64,000 nt of DNA from assembly GCA_036488815.1 (NCBI GenBank), contig DASXGX010000143.1, positions 1 to 64,000 of the forward strand, written 5' to 3'. Below, in pieces: positions 1 through 10,612 of this stretch (position 1 is the first letter of the stretch; each line of letters opens with the position of its first letter). The DNA comes from Roseiarcus sp036488815. GTDB taxonomy: Bacteria > Pseudomonadota > Alphaproteobacteria > Rhizobiales > Beijerinckiaceae. The translations under genes and the position numbers were made by a program. The notes under the pieces were generated by a model. That model saw nothing but the letters and a program-made list of their open reading frames with translations. It was not told where the DNA came from and ran no database searches.

Positions 1-2
1 GT

Positions 3-346
3 GGCGCCGCCTCTCGGTCGCCGCCGCAATTGCAGCAGTGGGCTTGCTGACGAAGCGAAAAAACGCGAGCCGCCCGGTGCGACGGCTCGACGTCGATGGC
101 CGGGACAAGCCCGGCCAAGACGGCTGCCGGCGCCGTCCCAACTGGCGATGGAGGAGGCGGGCGGGGCCGGATAGTCTGGCCGCTCGCCCCGTCTTGGCCG
201 GGCTTGCCCCGGCCATCCACGCGGCGCCGCCTGCTCGGTCGCCGCCGCAATTGCAGCAGTGGGCTTGCTGACGAAGCGAAAAAACGCGAGCCGCCCGGTG
301 CGACGGCTCGACGTGGATGGCCGGGACAAGCCCGGCCAAGACGGCT
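3..346. repeat. Direct repeat pair carrying REP-like palindromes
   Basis: Bases 3-125 recur almost exactly at 224-346 (offset 221). Each copy ends in a hairpin with arms GGCCGGG/CCCGGCC (98-116 and 319-337). A third hairpin with the same arms but a different loop lies between them at 196-214. No gene is credible across this stretch: the reading frames that cross it simply repeat with the DNA. It sits downstream of the first ABC operon, so it may help end or stabilise that transcript. It resembles the dispersed palindromic repeats common between genes in rhizobial genomes. Confidence 0.8.
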
Positions 347-384
347 ATGGGCGCGCGCCTCCCCTATCGGACGGAGAGTCGGTT

Positions 385-1383
385 CTACCGAATCCCGTCA
401 TCGATCAGCTTGACCAGCCCGCCGATCGACTGCGGCGTCACGACGCCTGCGCCGGTGTTGAGGCTGAGACCCGGCATTTTGTATTTCGAGCTCATCACGC
501 ACTGCACCACGGGCATGAAGCCCTGGAGATAGAGAAGCTGGTCCAGGGTCGCCGAGATATAGCCCGACTTCAGCCCGTCGATCGTCGCCGGGGCGAGGTC
601 GATGCCGCCAACCTCGATGTCGCCGGGCTTCTTGCCGGCCTTCTTCAAGACGTCGGCGAGAATGCTGGTGATGCCGCCGTGCTGCGTGCCGATCGCCCGC
701 AGATTCGGGTGCGACTGGACATAGGCGGTCAGGATCGGCACGGCGAGCGAGACGTCGGAATTCGCCTCCTGAGTGATCTCCAGCCGATCGACCTTGAGGC
801 CCGCCTTCTCCAGCGTGTCGGCGAGGCCCTTTTCCGACTGGCCGCGCTCGGCCTGGCTGAACACGCCGTAAACCATCGCCTGGTCGCCCGACTTCAGCTT
901 GCCGTCGGCGATCATGTTCTGCGCAGTCAGCGTGCCGCCCGCATAGAGGTCGACGCCAGCGTAGCCGAAGCCTTTCGTTCCGAACTCCTTCTGCAACGGC
1001 GTCAGCGGCGAATTGCCATCGGTGACGACGATGCCCTGGTCGACCGCCTGCTTGACGAGGGGCTCGAAAGCCTCGGAGCCGGGGTGGCCCATGATGACGA
1101 TGCACGACGGCTTGGCGGCGAGTGCTTCCTTGAACTGGGCGATCATCGTCTCCGGCGCCCAGGCCGAGAACTGCGCGTTGAGCTTGTCGATCCCGAGCGC
1201 GGTCGCGGCCGCCGCGGCGCCCGTCTGGCGCGCGAGGGTCGCCCCGTCGCCGGGATTACCGCCCATCTGCATGTAGATCGTAACGCCCTTGCCGGGCGGG
1301 TCGGACGCCCCCTCGGCGCTCGCTGCGGCGACGATCAGTCCAAGGGCCGCGGCCCCGGCGAGAAGTGCAGGCTTCCGCTTCAT
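385..1383 (-). CDS. Sugar ABC transporter, periplasmic substrate-binding protein
   Basis: A 332-residue periplasmic binding protein of the ribose/galactose-binding (peripla_BP_4) type. It starts with a Sec signal peptide (Lys/Arg start, hydrophobic core, Ala-rich cleavage region near residue 24). The mature part has the usual layout of an early strand (TIYMQMGGNP), a middle IVIMGHPGSEAF segment and a late GIDLAPATIDGLKSG segment. An ATG two codons upstream abuts the GGGAGG ribosome site with no spacing, so the ATG at 1383, six bases from that site, is the better start. It is the last gene of a minus-strand operon, 35 bp after the permease. The family binds monosaccharides or polyols; the actual ligand cannot be told. 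It is clearly distinct from the ChvE-like and YtfQ-like binding proteins further on. Confidence 0.9.
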   Translation of the reverse strand: MKRKPALLAGAAALGLIVAAASAEGASDPPGKGVTIYMQMGGNPGDGATLARQTGAAAAATALGIDKLNAQFSAWAPETMIAQFKEALAAKPSCIVIMGHPGSEAFEPLVKQAVDQGIVVTDGNSPLTPLQKEFGTKGFGYAGVDLYAGGTLTAQNMIADGKLKSGDQAMVYGVFSQAERGQSEKGLADTLEKAGLKVDRLEITQEANSDVSLAVPILTAYVQSHPNLRAIGTQHGGITSILADVLKKAGKKPGDIEVGGIDLAPATIDGLKSGYISATLDQLLYLQGFMPVVQCVMSSKYKMPGLSLNTGAGVVTPQSIGGLVKLIDDGIR

Positions 1384-1418
1384 CGTCATCCTCCCTTTCT
1401 GCAGGGGCTCCGCCCCTG

Positions 1419-2513
1419 TCACGACCCCTGCGTCGGCTGCGCAGGACGCTCCCGGGCCGGACGCGCCGGACCGGAACTGGATTTGCGGGAAAATCGGAGC
1501 ATGAGCGCGCGGCGCCGCCCCGGCTCCTCGATGAACAGGTAGAAAATCACCGAGACGAGGAAGACGAGCCCGCGCATGATCTGCACCGTCTCGGCGGTGG
1601 CGCCGGCGGCCACCAGCCCCGGCTCCATCAGATAGATGATCACCGCGCCGAAGACGGTGCCGACGATCGTCGCCTTGCCGCCGAAGATCGACGTGCCGCC
1701 GATCAGCACCGAGGCGATGGCGAGGAGTAGATAGCCCTGGCCCTGGTTGCCGAAATAATTCCTGTCCTCGAGCGTCAGCATGATCGAGGCCGCCGCGGCG
1801 AGCCCGCCCATCAGGGTGAACAGCTTGATCTTCTCGCGGTCGACGTCGACGCCGACGACGCGCGCGACATCGTTGGAATCGCCGATGAACAGGATGTGCT
1901 CGCCGAAACGGTGGCGATTGAGCACGAACCAGAGGACGACGACGATCGCCGCCGTCCAGGCCGCCTGGACCGAGATCTGCGTGTACCAGGCATAGGTCGC
2001 GGGGTCGCCGATCGGCAGGCGGCCGACGATGATCTGGTAGACGCTGGTGTCCTCGACGCCGCGCAACGCGTAGGATTTTCCGCCTGACCAGTAGGTCGCC
2101 ATGCCGTTCCAGAAAAAGCCGGAGCCGAGCGTCGCGATGAACGAGGGGATGCCGACCTTGGCGACCAGGACGCCGTTGAGGAAGCCGATCAGCAGCCCCG
2201 CCGCGAGTGCGGCCAGGATGGCGATCCAACCGAGATCGTAGACCTTGAACAGGATGGCGAAGGTGCAGCCGGAAAATCCGATGATCGAGGGAAAGGAGAG
2301 GTCGATCTCGCCAGCGCCGATGACGAAGGTGAGCCCGACCGCCAGCAGCACCAGCGGCGGCGCCGTCGACAGCAGGGTCGAGGTGTAGATTTCCGGCCGC
2401 AGGAAGACGCTCGGCGCCGTGACCATGAACAGCCCGATGATGAGAACGGAAACGATGATGATCGGCAGGCCTTCGATCCGAGCGAGGGCGCGAAGAGCTG
2501 CAGTCTTTGCCAT
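1419..2513 (-). CDS. Sugar ABC transporter permease (RbsC/AraH family)
   Basis: A 364-residue inner-membrane protein with about ten hydrophobic segments, of the BPD_transp_2 family that carries ribose, xylose and related sugars. The family signature is visible as GAGEIDLSFPSIIGFSG in the first third and GGTSIFGGKATIVGT near the end. The C-terminus is a basic, Arg/Ser/Pro-rich cytoplasmic tail slightly longer than usual. An AAAGGGG ribosome site precedes the ATG. It lies 11 bp after the ATPase gene and 35 bp before the binding protein, so the three are one transcription unit. It should form a homodimer with the single-domain ATPase next door. Confidence 0.92.
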   Translation of the reverse strand: MAKTAALRALARIEGLPIIIVSVLIIGLFMVTAPSVFLRPEIYTSTLLSTAPPLVLLAVGLTFVIGAGEIDLSFPSIIGFSGCTFAILFKVYDLGWIAILAALAAGLLIGFLNGVLVAKVGIPSFIATLGSGFFWNGMATYWSGGKSYALRGVEDTSVYQIIVGRLPIGDPATYAWYTQISVQAAWTAAIVVVLWFVLNRHRFGEHILFIGDSNDVARVVGVDVDREKIKLFTLMGGLAAAASIMLTLEDRNYFGNQGQGYLLLAIASVLIGGTSIFGGKATIVGTVFGAVIIYLMEPGLVAAGATAETVQIMRGLVFLVSVIFYLFIEEPGRRRALMLRFSRKSSSGPARPARERPAQPTQGS

Positions 2514-2524
2514 CGCGGCCCCTT

Positions 2525-3307
<783 letters not shown>

Positions 3308-3484
3308 CGGAGCGACGCTCCTCGAATTCGCCCCCTCGCCCGTGTCCGCCCGCGAGGGCGCCCGACGCTTCTCAAATCCATTAAAGCGCCGGCGGTGCGG
3401 CGCTTCTTATCCGATCATGGTGAGGGAAATCCCCCCGCCAGTCAACTGCCGGCAGCGATCGGCGACAGCCCCGCGACGCCGCGC

Positions 3485-4734
3485 TCAGCCCTTGTTCTTC
3501 TGATAGATGTCGATGTAGACGGCGGCCAGCAGCACGACGCCTTTCACTACCTGCTGCCAGAAGATGCCGAGGCCATAGATGGACATGCCGTTGTTCATCA
3601 CGCCCATCACGAACGCCCCGATGACGACGCCCATCACCTTGCCGACGCCGCCCGAGGCTGAGGCGCCGCCGATGAAGCAGGCGGCGATGACGTCGAGCTC
3701 GAACGAGACGCCGGCGCTCGGCGTCGCCGAATTGAGCCGCGCGGCGACGATGAGGCCGGCGAGCGCCGCCAGCACCCCCATGTTGACGAAGGTGAGGAAG
3801 GTGAGGCGCTCGATGCGGATGCCGGACAGTTGTGCGGCGAGCCGGTTACCGCCGAGCGCGTAAATGCGCCGCCCGATCGTCATCCGCGTCGTCACGAAGC
3901 CGTAGATGAGCGTGAGGACGCCCATGATGACGAGCACCTCGGGCAAGCCCTTGTAGGACGCGAGCTGGAAGCTGAAGAAGAGGATCAGCAGGGAGAAGAT
4001 CGCGTTCTTGCCGATGAACAGCGCGAAGGGCTCCGTCTCCATCCCCTCGGCGCGCGAATGGCGCCAGCGCCGCAGACCGACCGCCAGCAGAACGACTACG
4101 GCGACGACGCCGACGATCATCGTGCCCCAATGGAAGCGGGAATTGCCGACGAGCGACTTGAAAATATCGAAGTCGCCGAGTGCGGGAATGAAGCCGGCGC
4201 TGATGTTCTGGAACGCCTTGGGAAACGGCCCGACGAACTGGCCGAGCAGCATATTGCCGGTGAGACCGCGGAAGATCAGCATGCCGCCCAGCGTCACGAT
4301 GAACGACGGGATCTTGCTGTAGGCGACGAGATAGCCCTGCGCCGCGCCGATCAGGGCGCCGATCACCAGCGAAATGGGAACGACCAGCCGCCAATCGATC
4401 TTCACGTCGATATCGAACCCGGGCAGATGAAAGCCGACCATCATCATCGCCGCCACGGCGCCGACGAAGCCGACGATCGAGCCGACGGAAAGGTCGATGG
4501 CGCCGCCGACGATGATCAGCAGCATGCCGAGGCCCATGATGACGACATAGCTGTTCTGCAGAATGAGGTTCGTCACGTTGAGCGGCGCGAGCGAGACGCC
4601 GTCGGTCAGGAAATAAAAGAATCCCATGATCACGAGCAGCGAGAACAGCAGGCCGTAATCCCTGAGACTGTTCTTCCATACGTTGGCGCGCGCCGCCGCA
4701 CCGGCGGAGCTGGGAACCGGGACGGCTTCGTGTT

Positions 4735-4738
<4 letters not shown>
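3485..4738 (-). CDS. gguB: Multiple-monosaccharide ABC transporter permease GguB
   Basis: A 417-residue permease of the XylH/GguB branch of BPD_transp_2. The signatures GGAIDLSVGSIVGFVG and IGGASASGGVGKVMG are clear. It has about 11-12 hydrophobic segments. The extra central stretch (basic HSRAEGMETEP loop followed by an additional hydrophobic pair) is typical of the XylH/GguB branch and makes it longer than RbsC. The start codon overlaps the gguA stop codon as ATGA, which shows translational coupling. An open frame continues far upstream but is only the antisense of gguA. With GguA and ChvE it should import glucose, galactose, xylose and arabinose, judging from the Agrobacterium system. Confidence 0.93.
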
Positions 4739-6273
<1,535 letters not shown>

Positions 6274-6320
6274 TCACAAACTCGCCTGACCCCTAGGAAC
6301 CGCGTTGCTTTTCCGGAGTC

Positions 6321-6400
6321 GTCATTGCGAGGAGCAAAGCGACGAAGCAATCCATGCAGCCGGTGGCGGCGCTGGATTGCTTCGCTTCGCTCGCAATGAC
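6321..6400. repeat. REP-like inverted repeat between chvE and gguA
   Basis: Near-perfect inverted repeat: the left arm begins GTCATTGCGAG at 6321 and the right arm ends CTCGCAATGAC at 6400. Both run inward through GAAGCAATCCA, with a six-base length difference between arms. This GTCATTGCGAG...GCAATCC palindrome is a widespread dispersed repeat in rhizobial genomes. It lies inside the presumed chvE-gguA-gguB transcript, so it would form a long stem in the mRNA just after chvE. Confidence 0.85.
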
Positions 6401-6474
6401 GTCATTGGTTTGCGCAACACCGCGGCAAGGAAAGACCTCCGCGCTTTGCGCGCGAAGGCCCGTCCGAATCGCCG

Positions 6475-7536
6475 TCACTGGAACTGAGAGGCCTTGTAGT
6501 AGCCGGTGTCGATGAGCGCCGATTTCCAATTCGAGGCGTCGACCGCGACCGGCTTCAGGAGATAGGACGGCACGACCTTGACGCCGTTGTTGTAGGTCTT
6601 GGTGTCGTTGATTTCCGGCGTTCCGCCGGTAAGCACGGCGTCGACCATGCCGGCGGCGACCTTGGCGAGATCGCGCGTGTCCTTGAAGATCGTCGAATAT
6701 TGCTCGTGAGCGATGATCGACTTGACTGACGGCACCTCGGCGTCCTGGCCGGAAATGACCGGCATCGGCTGATCCTTGGAGCCGTAGCCGACGCCCTTGA
6801 GGGACGAGATGATGCCGATGCTGAGGCCGTCATAGGGCGAAAGCACCGCGTCGACGTGCTTGCTGGTGTAGTTGGCGCTCAAGAGGTTGTCCATGCGGGA
6901 CTGGGCGACCGCGGCGTCCCAGCGCAGCGTGGAGACCTTATCCATGCCCATCTGCTTGGATTGAACGACCAGCTTGCCGCTGTCGATGAGGGGCTGCAGC
7001 ACCGACATCGCGCCGTTGTAGAAGAAGAAGGCGTTGTTGTCGTCGGCCGACCCGCCGAACAGTTCGATGTTGAATGGGCCGTTCTTGCCGGCGTCAAGGC
7101 CGAGGCCGTGCACGATGCTCTTGGCCTGAAGCACGCCGACCTGGAAGTTGTCGAAGGTCGCGTAATAGTCGACGTTCGCCGAACCGCGGATCAGACGGTC
7201 GTAGGAAATGACCTTGATGCCCGCGTCATGCGCCTTCTGGAGCGCGTTGGACAGCGTCGTGCCGTCGATCGCCGCGATCACCAGGACCTTCTCGCCCTTG
7301 GTGATCATGTTCTCGATTTGGGCGAGCTGATTAGGGATGTCGTTGTCGGCGTATTGCAGGTCGGTCTTGTAGCCCTTGGCTTCGAGCGTCTTGACCATGT
7401 TGTCGCCGTCGGCGATCCAGCGCGCCGAAGACTTGGTCGGCATCGCGATGCCGATGACGCCCTTGTCCGCAGCCTGCGCGACGCCAAAGGCCAACAGCCC
7501 CAGCGCAACGCCGGCGGCGAGAGATCTCAACTTCAT
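6475..7536 (-). CDS. chvE: ChvE-type multiple-monosaccharide-binding periplasmic protein
   Basis: A 353-residue periplasmic binding protein very close to Agrobacterium ChvE along its whole length. Recognisable stretches are IGIAMPTKSSARWI at the mature N-terminus, YADNDIPNQLAQIENM, IDGTTLSNAL, YYATFDNFQVGVLQA, LSPYDGLSIGI, ISGQDAEVPSVKSI and the C-terminal VVPSYLLKPVAV. A Sec signal ends at GVAQA (near residue 21). GGGAGGGG precedes the chosen ATG; the 22 codons above it have no such support. In Agrobacterium the protein feeds the GguAB importer and also signals sugars to VirA. No virA/virG is in this window, so a transport role (and perhaps chemotaxis) is the safer reading. gbpR is divergent, as in Agrobacterium. 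Confidence 0.96.
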   Translation of the reverse strand: MKLRSLAAGVALGLLAFGVAQAADKGVIGIAMPTKSSARWIADGDNMVKTLEAKGYKTDLQYADNDIPNQLAQIENMITKGEKVLVIAAIDGTTLSNALQKAHDAGIKVISYDRLIRGSANVDYYATFDNFQVGVLQAKSIVHGLGLDAGKNGPFNIELFGGSADDNNAFFFYNGAMSVLQPLIDSGKLVVQSKQMGMDKVSTLRWDAAVAQSRMDNLLSANYTSKHVDAVLSPYDGLSIGIISSLKGVGYGSKDQPMPVISGQDAEVPSVKSIIAHEQYSTIFKDTRDLAKVAAGMVDAVLTGGTPEINDTKTYNNGVKVVPSYLLKPVAVDASNWKSALIDTGYYKASQFQ

Positions 7537-7646
7537 TGCGCATCCCCTCCCTATGTCATCCGGGCCCTGATTCGCGGACCTCGGACCTTGCGGCGACGCC
7601 AAAAATCGGTTCGCCGATCCTCGCGCCTAATCGTTTAGCTAGGTGG

Positions 7647-7724
7647 AAATCGTTATGACAGTCAAATGCGTAACATAGCGCTTGCTATGCGGATTTGATA
7701 TACTTGCGACAACGATAACGATTT
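7647..7724. promoter_or_regulatory. Divergent chvE/gbpR control region with nested inverted repeats
   Basis: Outer perfect arms AAATCGTTAT (7647-7656) and ATAACGATTT (7715-7724) enclose an inner perfect repeat CATAGC-gctt-GCTATG (7674-7689). The centres differ by only 4 bp (7685.5 and 7681.5). The region lies between chvE and the LysR-type gbpR, where a LysR-type activator would bind. Which repeat is the operator is inference. Confidence 0.6.
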
Positions 7725-7741
7725 TTTTGGGGGGGCAGGCT

Positions 7742-8758
7742 GTGGATGAAGAGGTCCCGTCGTTTCGAGCGGCCGCGCCCGCGCGCAAAGGCGCGCTCAA
7801 GGCCCAGCCGCAGAGCCGGCTCAAGCTCGCCCACCTGCGCCTGATCGCGGCGATCGAGGACACCGAGACGGTGAGCGCCGCCGCGCAGGCGGTGAACATG
7901 TCTCAGCCCGCGGCCTCGCGGATGATCGCCGAACTCGAGGCCCTGCTCGCGGCGACGCTGTGCGAACGGCTTTCCCGCGGGGTCAGGTTGACGCCGCTCG
8001 GCCACGCGCTTGCCCGCCACGCCCGCTCCATGCTGCTACAACTCGCCCAGGCCGAGCAGGAGTTCGCCGAGCTGCGTGAAGGGCGGCGCGGCCTCGTCTC
8101 GCTGGGCGCGGTCACCGCGCCGGCGATCGACCTTGCAGCCCCGGCGATGACGGTAATTCGCGCCGCGGCCCCAGCGATCGAGCTCAACATCAAGGTCGAC
8201 AACAGTAACGTGCTCGCCCGCGATCTCTTGGCTTCGCGCCTCGATTTCATGATCGCGCGGGTGCCGGACGATCTCGACGCGCGCCTGTTCGACAGCCTTG
8301 TCATCGGCGTCGAGGAAGCGCGGCTGGTGGTCCGGCGCGGCCATCCCTTGCTCGCGCGGGGTTCGGCGCCGATCGGCGCGCTCAACGCCTACGAGTGGGT
8401 GATGCAGCCGCGCGGCGCGCCGATTCGGCGCGCGATCGACAATGTGTTCCAGGCCGCCAATGCGGCGACGCCGGACCGCTTGGTGAACACGACCTCGTTC
8501 TTCCTGACGATGATGCTGGTCGCGCGGTCGGACGCGATTGCGCCGCTCTCTGTCGAAGCCGCCCGTTTCGCCTGCCAGGAGGGCGCGCCGGGGGCGCTGG
8601 CGCTGCTGCCGACCGACTTCGCCATCGTCGTGCAGCCCTACAGCCTCATTGCGCTGCGCGGCCGGCCGCTGTCGCCCGCCGCTCAGACGGTCTTCGACAT
8701 CATCCGGGCGCAGGCGCTGGCGCGCGCCGCCCCTCCTGCCAGTCCCGCGAAAGCGTGA
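7742..8758 (+). CDS. gbpR: LysR-family regulator of the sugar-binding protein (GbpR-like)
   Basis: A LysR-type regulator of 338 residues from a GTG start placed just after GGGGGGCAGG. An upstream in-frame ATG (7685) would start inside the inverted repeats and is less likely. The winged-helix DNA-binding part is near residues 28-88 (VSAAAQAVNMSQPAASRMI), followed by the linker and a LysR substrate domain. Divergent placement next to chvE matches gbpR of Agrobacterium, which activates chvE in response to sugars such as arabinose, galactose and fucose. The role here rests on that synteny plus family membership. Confidence 0.88.
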   Translation: MDEEVPSFRAAAPARKGALKAQPQSRLKLAHLRLIAAIEDTETVSAAAQAVNMSQPAASRMIAELEALLAATLCERLSRGVRLTPLGHALARHARSMLLQLAQAEQEFAELREGRRGLVSLGAVTAPAIDLAAPAMTVIRAAAPAIELNIKVDNSNVLARDLLASRLDFMIARVPDDLDARLFDSLVIGVEEARLVVRRGHPLLARGSAPIGALNAYEWVMQPRGAPIRRAIDNVFQAANAATPDRLVNTTSFFLTMMLVARSDAIAPLSVEAARFACQEGAPGALALLPTDFAIVVQPYSLIALRGRPLSPAAQTVFDIIRAQALARAAPPASPAKA

Positions 8759-8773
8759 ATGACGACCGCTCGC

Positions 8774-9880
8774 TCAAGCCGATCGGGCCGTTTCGATCAC
8801 CTCGGCGCAGAAATCGTCGAGATCGGCGGCGACGCGGCGCACGTCGAACAAGCGGCGCACCCGCTCCATTCCCTCTCTGGCGAGGCGATCGCGTAGGCCT
8901 TCGTCGCCGATCAGCGCTTCGAGCGCCTCGGAGAGGGTCCCCGCGTCGACGCGCCGCAGAATGACCGCGGCCTCGCCGCTGATTTCGCGCAAGCCCCCCG
9001 AGCCGGAAGAGATCACGGCCGCCCCTCCGGCGTGGGCCTCGAGGCAGGTGCGGCCGAACGGCTCGCGCCACATCGAGGGAACCAGCGCGATCGCGGCCTT
9101 TTCGTTGAGCGCCTTGACCTCGGCGAAGGGCCGGTCGACCAGAAGTTGGGCGCGGTCGCCGAGCGGCGCCAGCGCGGCGCACAGATCGGTAAAGTAGGCG
9201 GGATAGCGATCGGCCTCGGAGACGACGAAAACGCCCGTCCAGTCCGGACGCTGCGGCAGAATCTGACGCAGCGCGCGCGCCGCCTCGAGCAGGCCCTTCT
9301 CGGGCGTCGCGCGGCCCACCGTGACGATTGTTTTTTCGCGGATCGGCGCGGGCCGCCACACTCCGAGGTCGATGCCATTGGGAACCACGCGGCGCGGCGT
9401 CTGCACCTCGGGCCAATCGCGTTCGAACTGCTCCAGCACCGCTTCACTGACGAAGGTGAGCCCCGCCAGCGAGTTGAGCTGGCGCGCGTGGCGCCACTGA
9501 GAAATCGCCTTGGCCCATTTGGCGCGCCGCGGCGGACGCAAGAAATTGTGCTTTTGCAAGATGATCGGCGCCCGGGTCAGGGCGCGCACGCCCGAGGCCG
9601 AAGGCAGGTGCTGCTGAACCACGATCGCCGACGGTTCGAGACCGCGCGCGAGCCCGGCGATGAAATGGGCGCGGCGCATCGTGTTGGCGACGCCGTAGGC
9701 GGGCAGATTGTGGATCGCCGCCGCCGGCAACGCCGGCCTGCTCGATTCGGCGACGATCTCGACGCGAAACCGGCTGTGCGCCGCCACCTCACTGACGAAA
9801 AGATCGATCGACGTCGCTGCGGCCAACGAATAGCGCATCCCGCGCGGCAGAACCTGCAGGATCGGCCTCCGGCCTTCCAA
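8774..9880 (-). CDS. Glycosyltransferase family 4
   Basis: About 368 residues of a GT-B fold, family 4 glycosyltransferase. The N-terminal strand reads RPILQVLPRGMRYS. The C-terminal nucleotide-sugar half shows VVPNGIDLGVWRP, TVGRATPEKG, a PSMWREPFGRTCLEA segment with the family's E-x7-E type site, and SGGLREI. The start is uncertain: I use the TTG at 9880 because conserved sequence begins a few residues later, and the frame further upstream crosses a perfect hairpin (9949-9967). ATG at 9838 is the alternative. Family members move sugars from nucleotide donors to lipid, polysaccharide or protein acceptors. Neither donor nor acceptor can be read here, and it stands alone among sugar-uptake genes. 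It follows the SIS gene on the same strand. Confidence 0.82.
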   Translation of the reverse strand: MEGRRPILQVLPRGMRYSLAAATSIDLFVSEVAAHSRFRVEIVAESSRPALPAAAIHNLPAYGVANTMRRAHFIAGLARGLEPSAIVVQQHLPSASGVRALTRAPIILQKHNFLRPPRRAKWAKAISQWRHARQLNSLAGLTFVSEAVLEQFERDWPEVQTPRRVVPNGIDLGVWRPAPIREKTIVTVGRATPEKGLLEAARALRQILPQRPDWTGVFVVSEADRYPAYFTDLCAALAPLGDRAQLLVDRPFAEVKALNEKAAIALVPSMWREPFGRTCLEAHAGGAAVISSGSGGLREISGEAAVILRRVDAGTLSEALEALIGDEGLRDRLAREGMERVRRLFDVRRVAADLDDFCAEVIETARSA

Positions 9881-9948
9881 GGACGATAAGCTCGTTGACG
9901 CGCCCACTGACTTCGCCCGCCTCCAAGTGGACCCCCGCCCTGACAGTC

Positions 9949-9967
9949 CCTTACGGCAACCGTAAGG
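9949..9967 (-). terminator. Perfect hairpin after the SIS gene, no U-tract
   Basis: Arms CCTTACGG and CCGTAAGG with a three-base loop, 57 bp past the end of the SIS-domain gene and before the glycosyltransferase. There is no run of T on the minus strand, so it may be an mRNA-stabilising or weak termination structure rather than a classic terminator. Confidence 0.4.
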
Positions 9968-10023
9968 CGCGATCAAATCTGCGAGACTTTATCCCCAGCG
10001 GCTTTCCGTCGGATCGGCGCAAC

Positions 10024-10587
10024 CTATTCCAGATTCGTATGCCGCGCGCGCATCGTTTCGGCGCTTTCGCCGAAGCGCGGCCGCAGCCTGAGGATCACCA
10101 GCTCGAAGAAGATCATCTGCGCCGTCTCGAACAGCGAGCCCATCGGCAGCACCGACAAGCTCGGCCCGCTGTCGTCGGCCATCGTCTGAGCCGGGATCAC
10201 GCTCACAATGTCGACGCGGCCCGCGAGATCGCCTTGGGGTTGGGCGGTGACGAGCGCCGTGCGGGCGCCGGCCTTGCACGCGATGTCGAGGAGCACGTGC
10301 GCGGTCGCGAGGTAGCCGGGGCCGGCGGAGGCGATCAGGAGATCGCCCGGCCCGACCGGCGGCGTCGTCATGTCGCCCCAGACGGCGACATCCCGCCCCA
10401 TGTGGAACAGGCGCATCGCGAAGCCGCGCATTTGCAGCCCCTCGCGGCCGCAGCCGAACACGACGATGTTCCTCGCCGCCACGATCGCCTCGATCAGCGC
10501 GTCCGCCGCATCGTCGGGCAGTCGCGCGAAGACCCGGCTCAGGTCGTCCAACGCGCCTCTCGACAGTTCCGACAACGGCTGGGTCAT
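10024..10587 (-). CDS. SIS-domain protein (6-phospho-3-hexuloisomerase-like)
   Basis: A 187-residue protein made of one sugar-isomerase (SIS) domain, matching 6-phospho-3-hexuloisomerase in length and layout (VVFGCGREGLQMRGFAMRL, then LPMGSLFETAQMIFFE near the end). The usual SGSGET phosphosugar-binding loop is replaced by IASAGPGYLATAH, so isomerase activity on hexulose 6-phosphate is doubtful. A strong GGGAGGAG site precedes the ATG. It lies 25 bp after the LacI-type gene on the same strand and probably shares its transcript. A role in handling the phosphosugar made from the neighbouring importer's substrate is inference. Confidence 0.8.
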   Translation of the reverse strand: MTQPLSELSRGALDDLSRVFARLPDDAADALIEAIVAARNIVVFGCGREGLQMRGFAMRLFHMGRDVAVWGDMTTPPVGPGDLLIASAGPGYLATAHVLLDIACKAGARTALVTAQPQGDLAGRVDIVSVIPAQTMADDSGPSLSVLPMGSLFETAQMIFFELVILRLRPRFGESAETMRARHTNLE

Positions 10588-10612
10588 GCTTGCTCCTCCC
10601 TGAATGGCCAGT

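Noticed and set aside
259..1542. Plus-strand 427-codon frame at the left end
   Set aside because: It runs antisense to the binding-protein gene, starts inside the repeat, and has Arg/Ala/Asp-rich shadow composition with no recognisable domain.
6475..7536. ChvE as evidence for plant tumour virulence
   Set aside because: ChvE-GguAB-GbpR is widespread as a sugar uptake system; no vir genes are present here.
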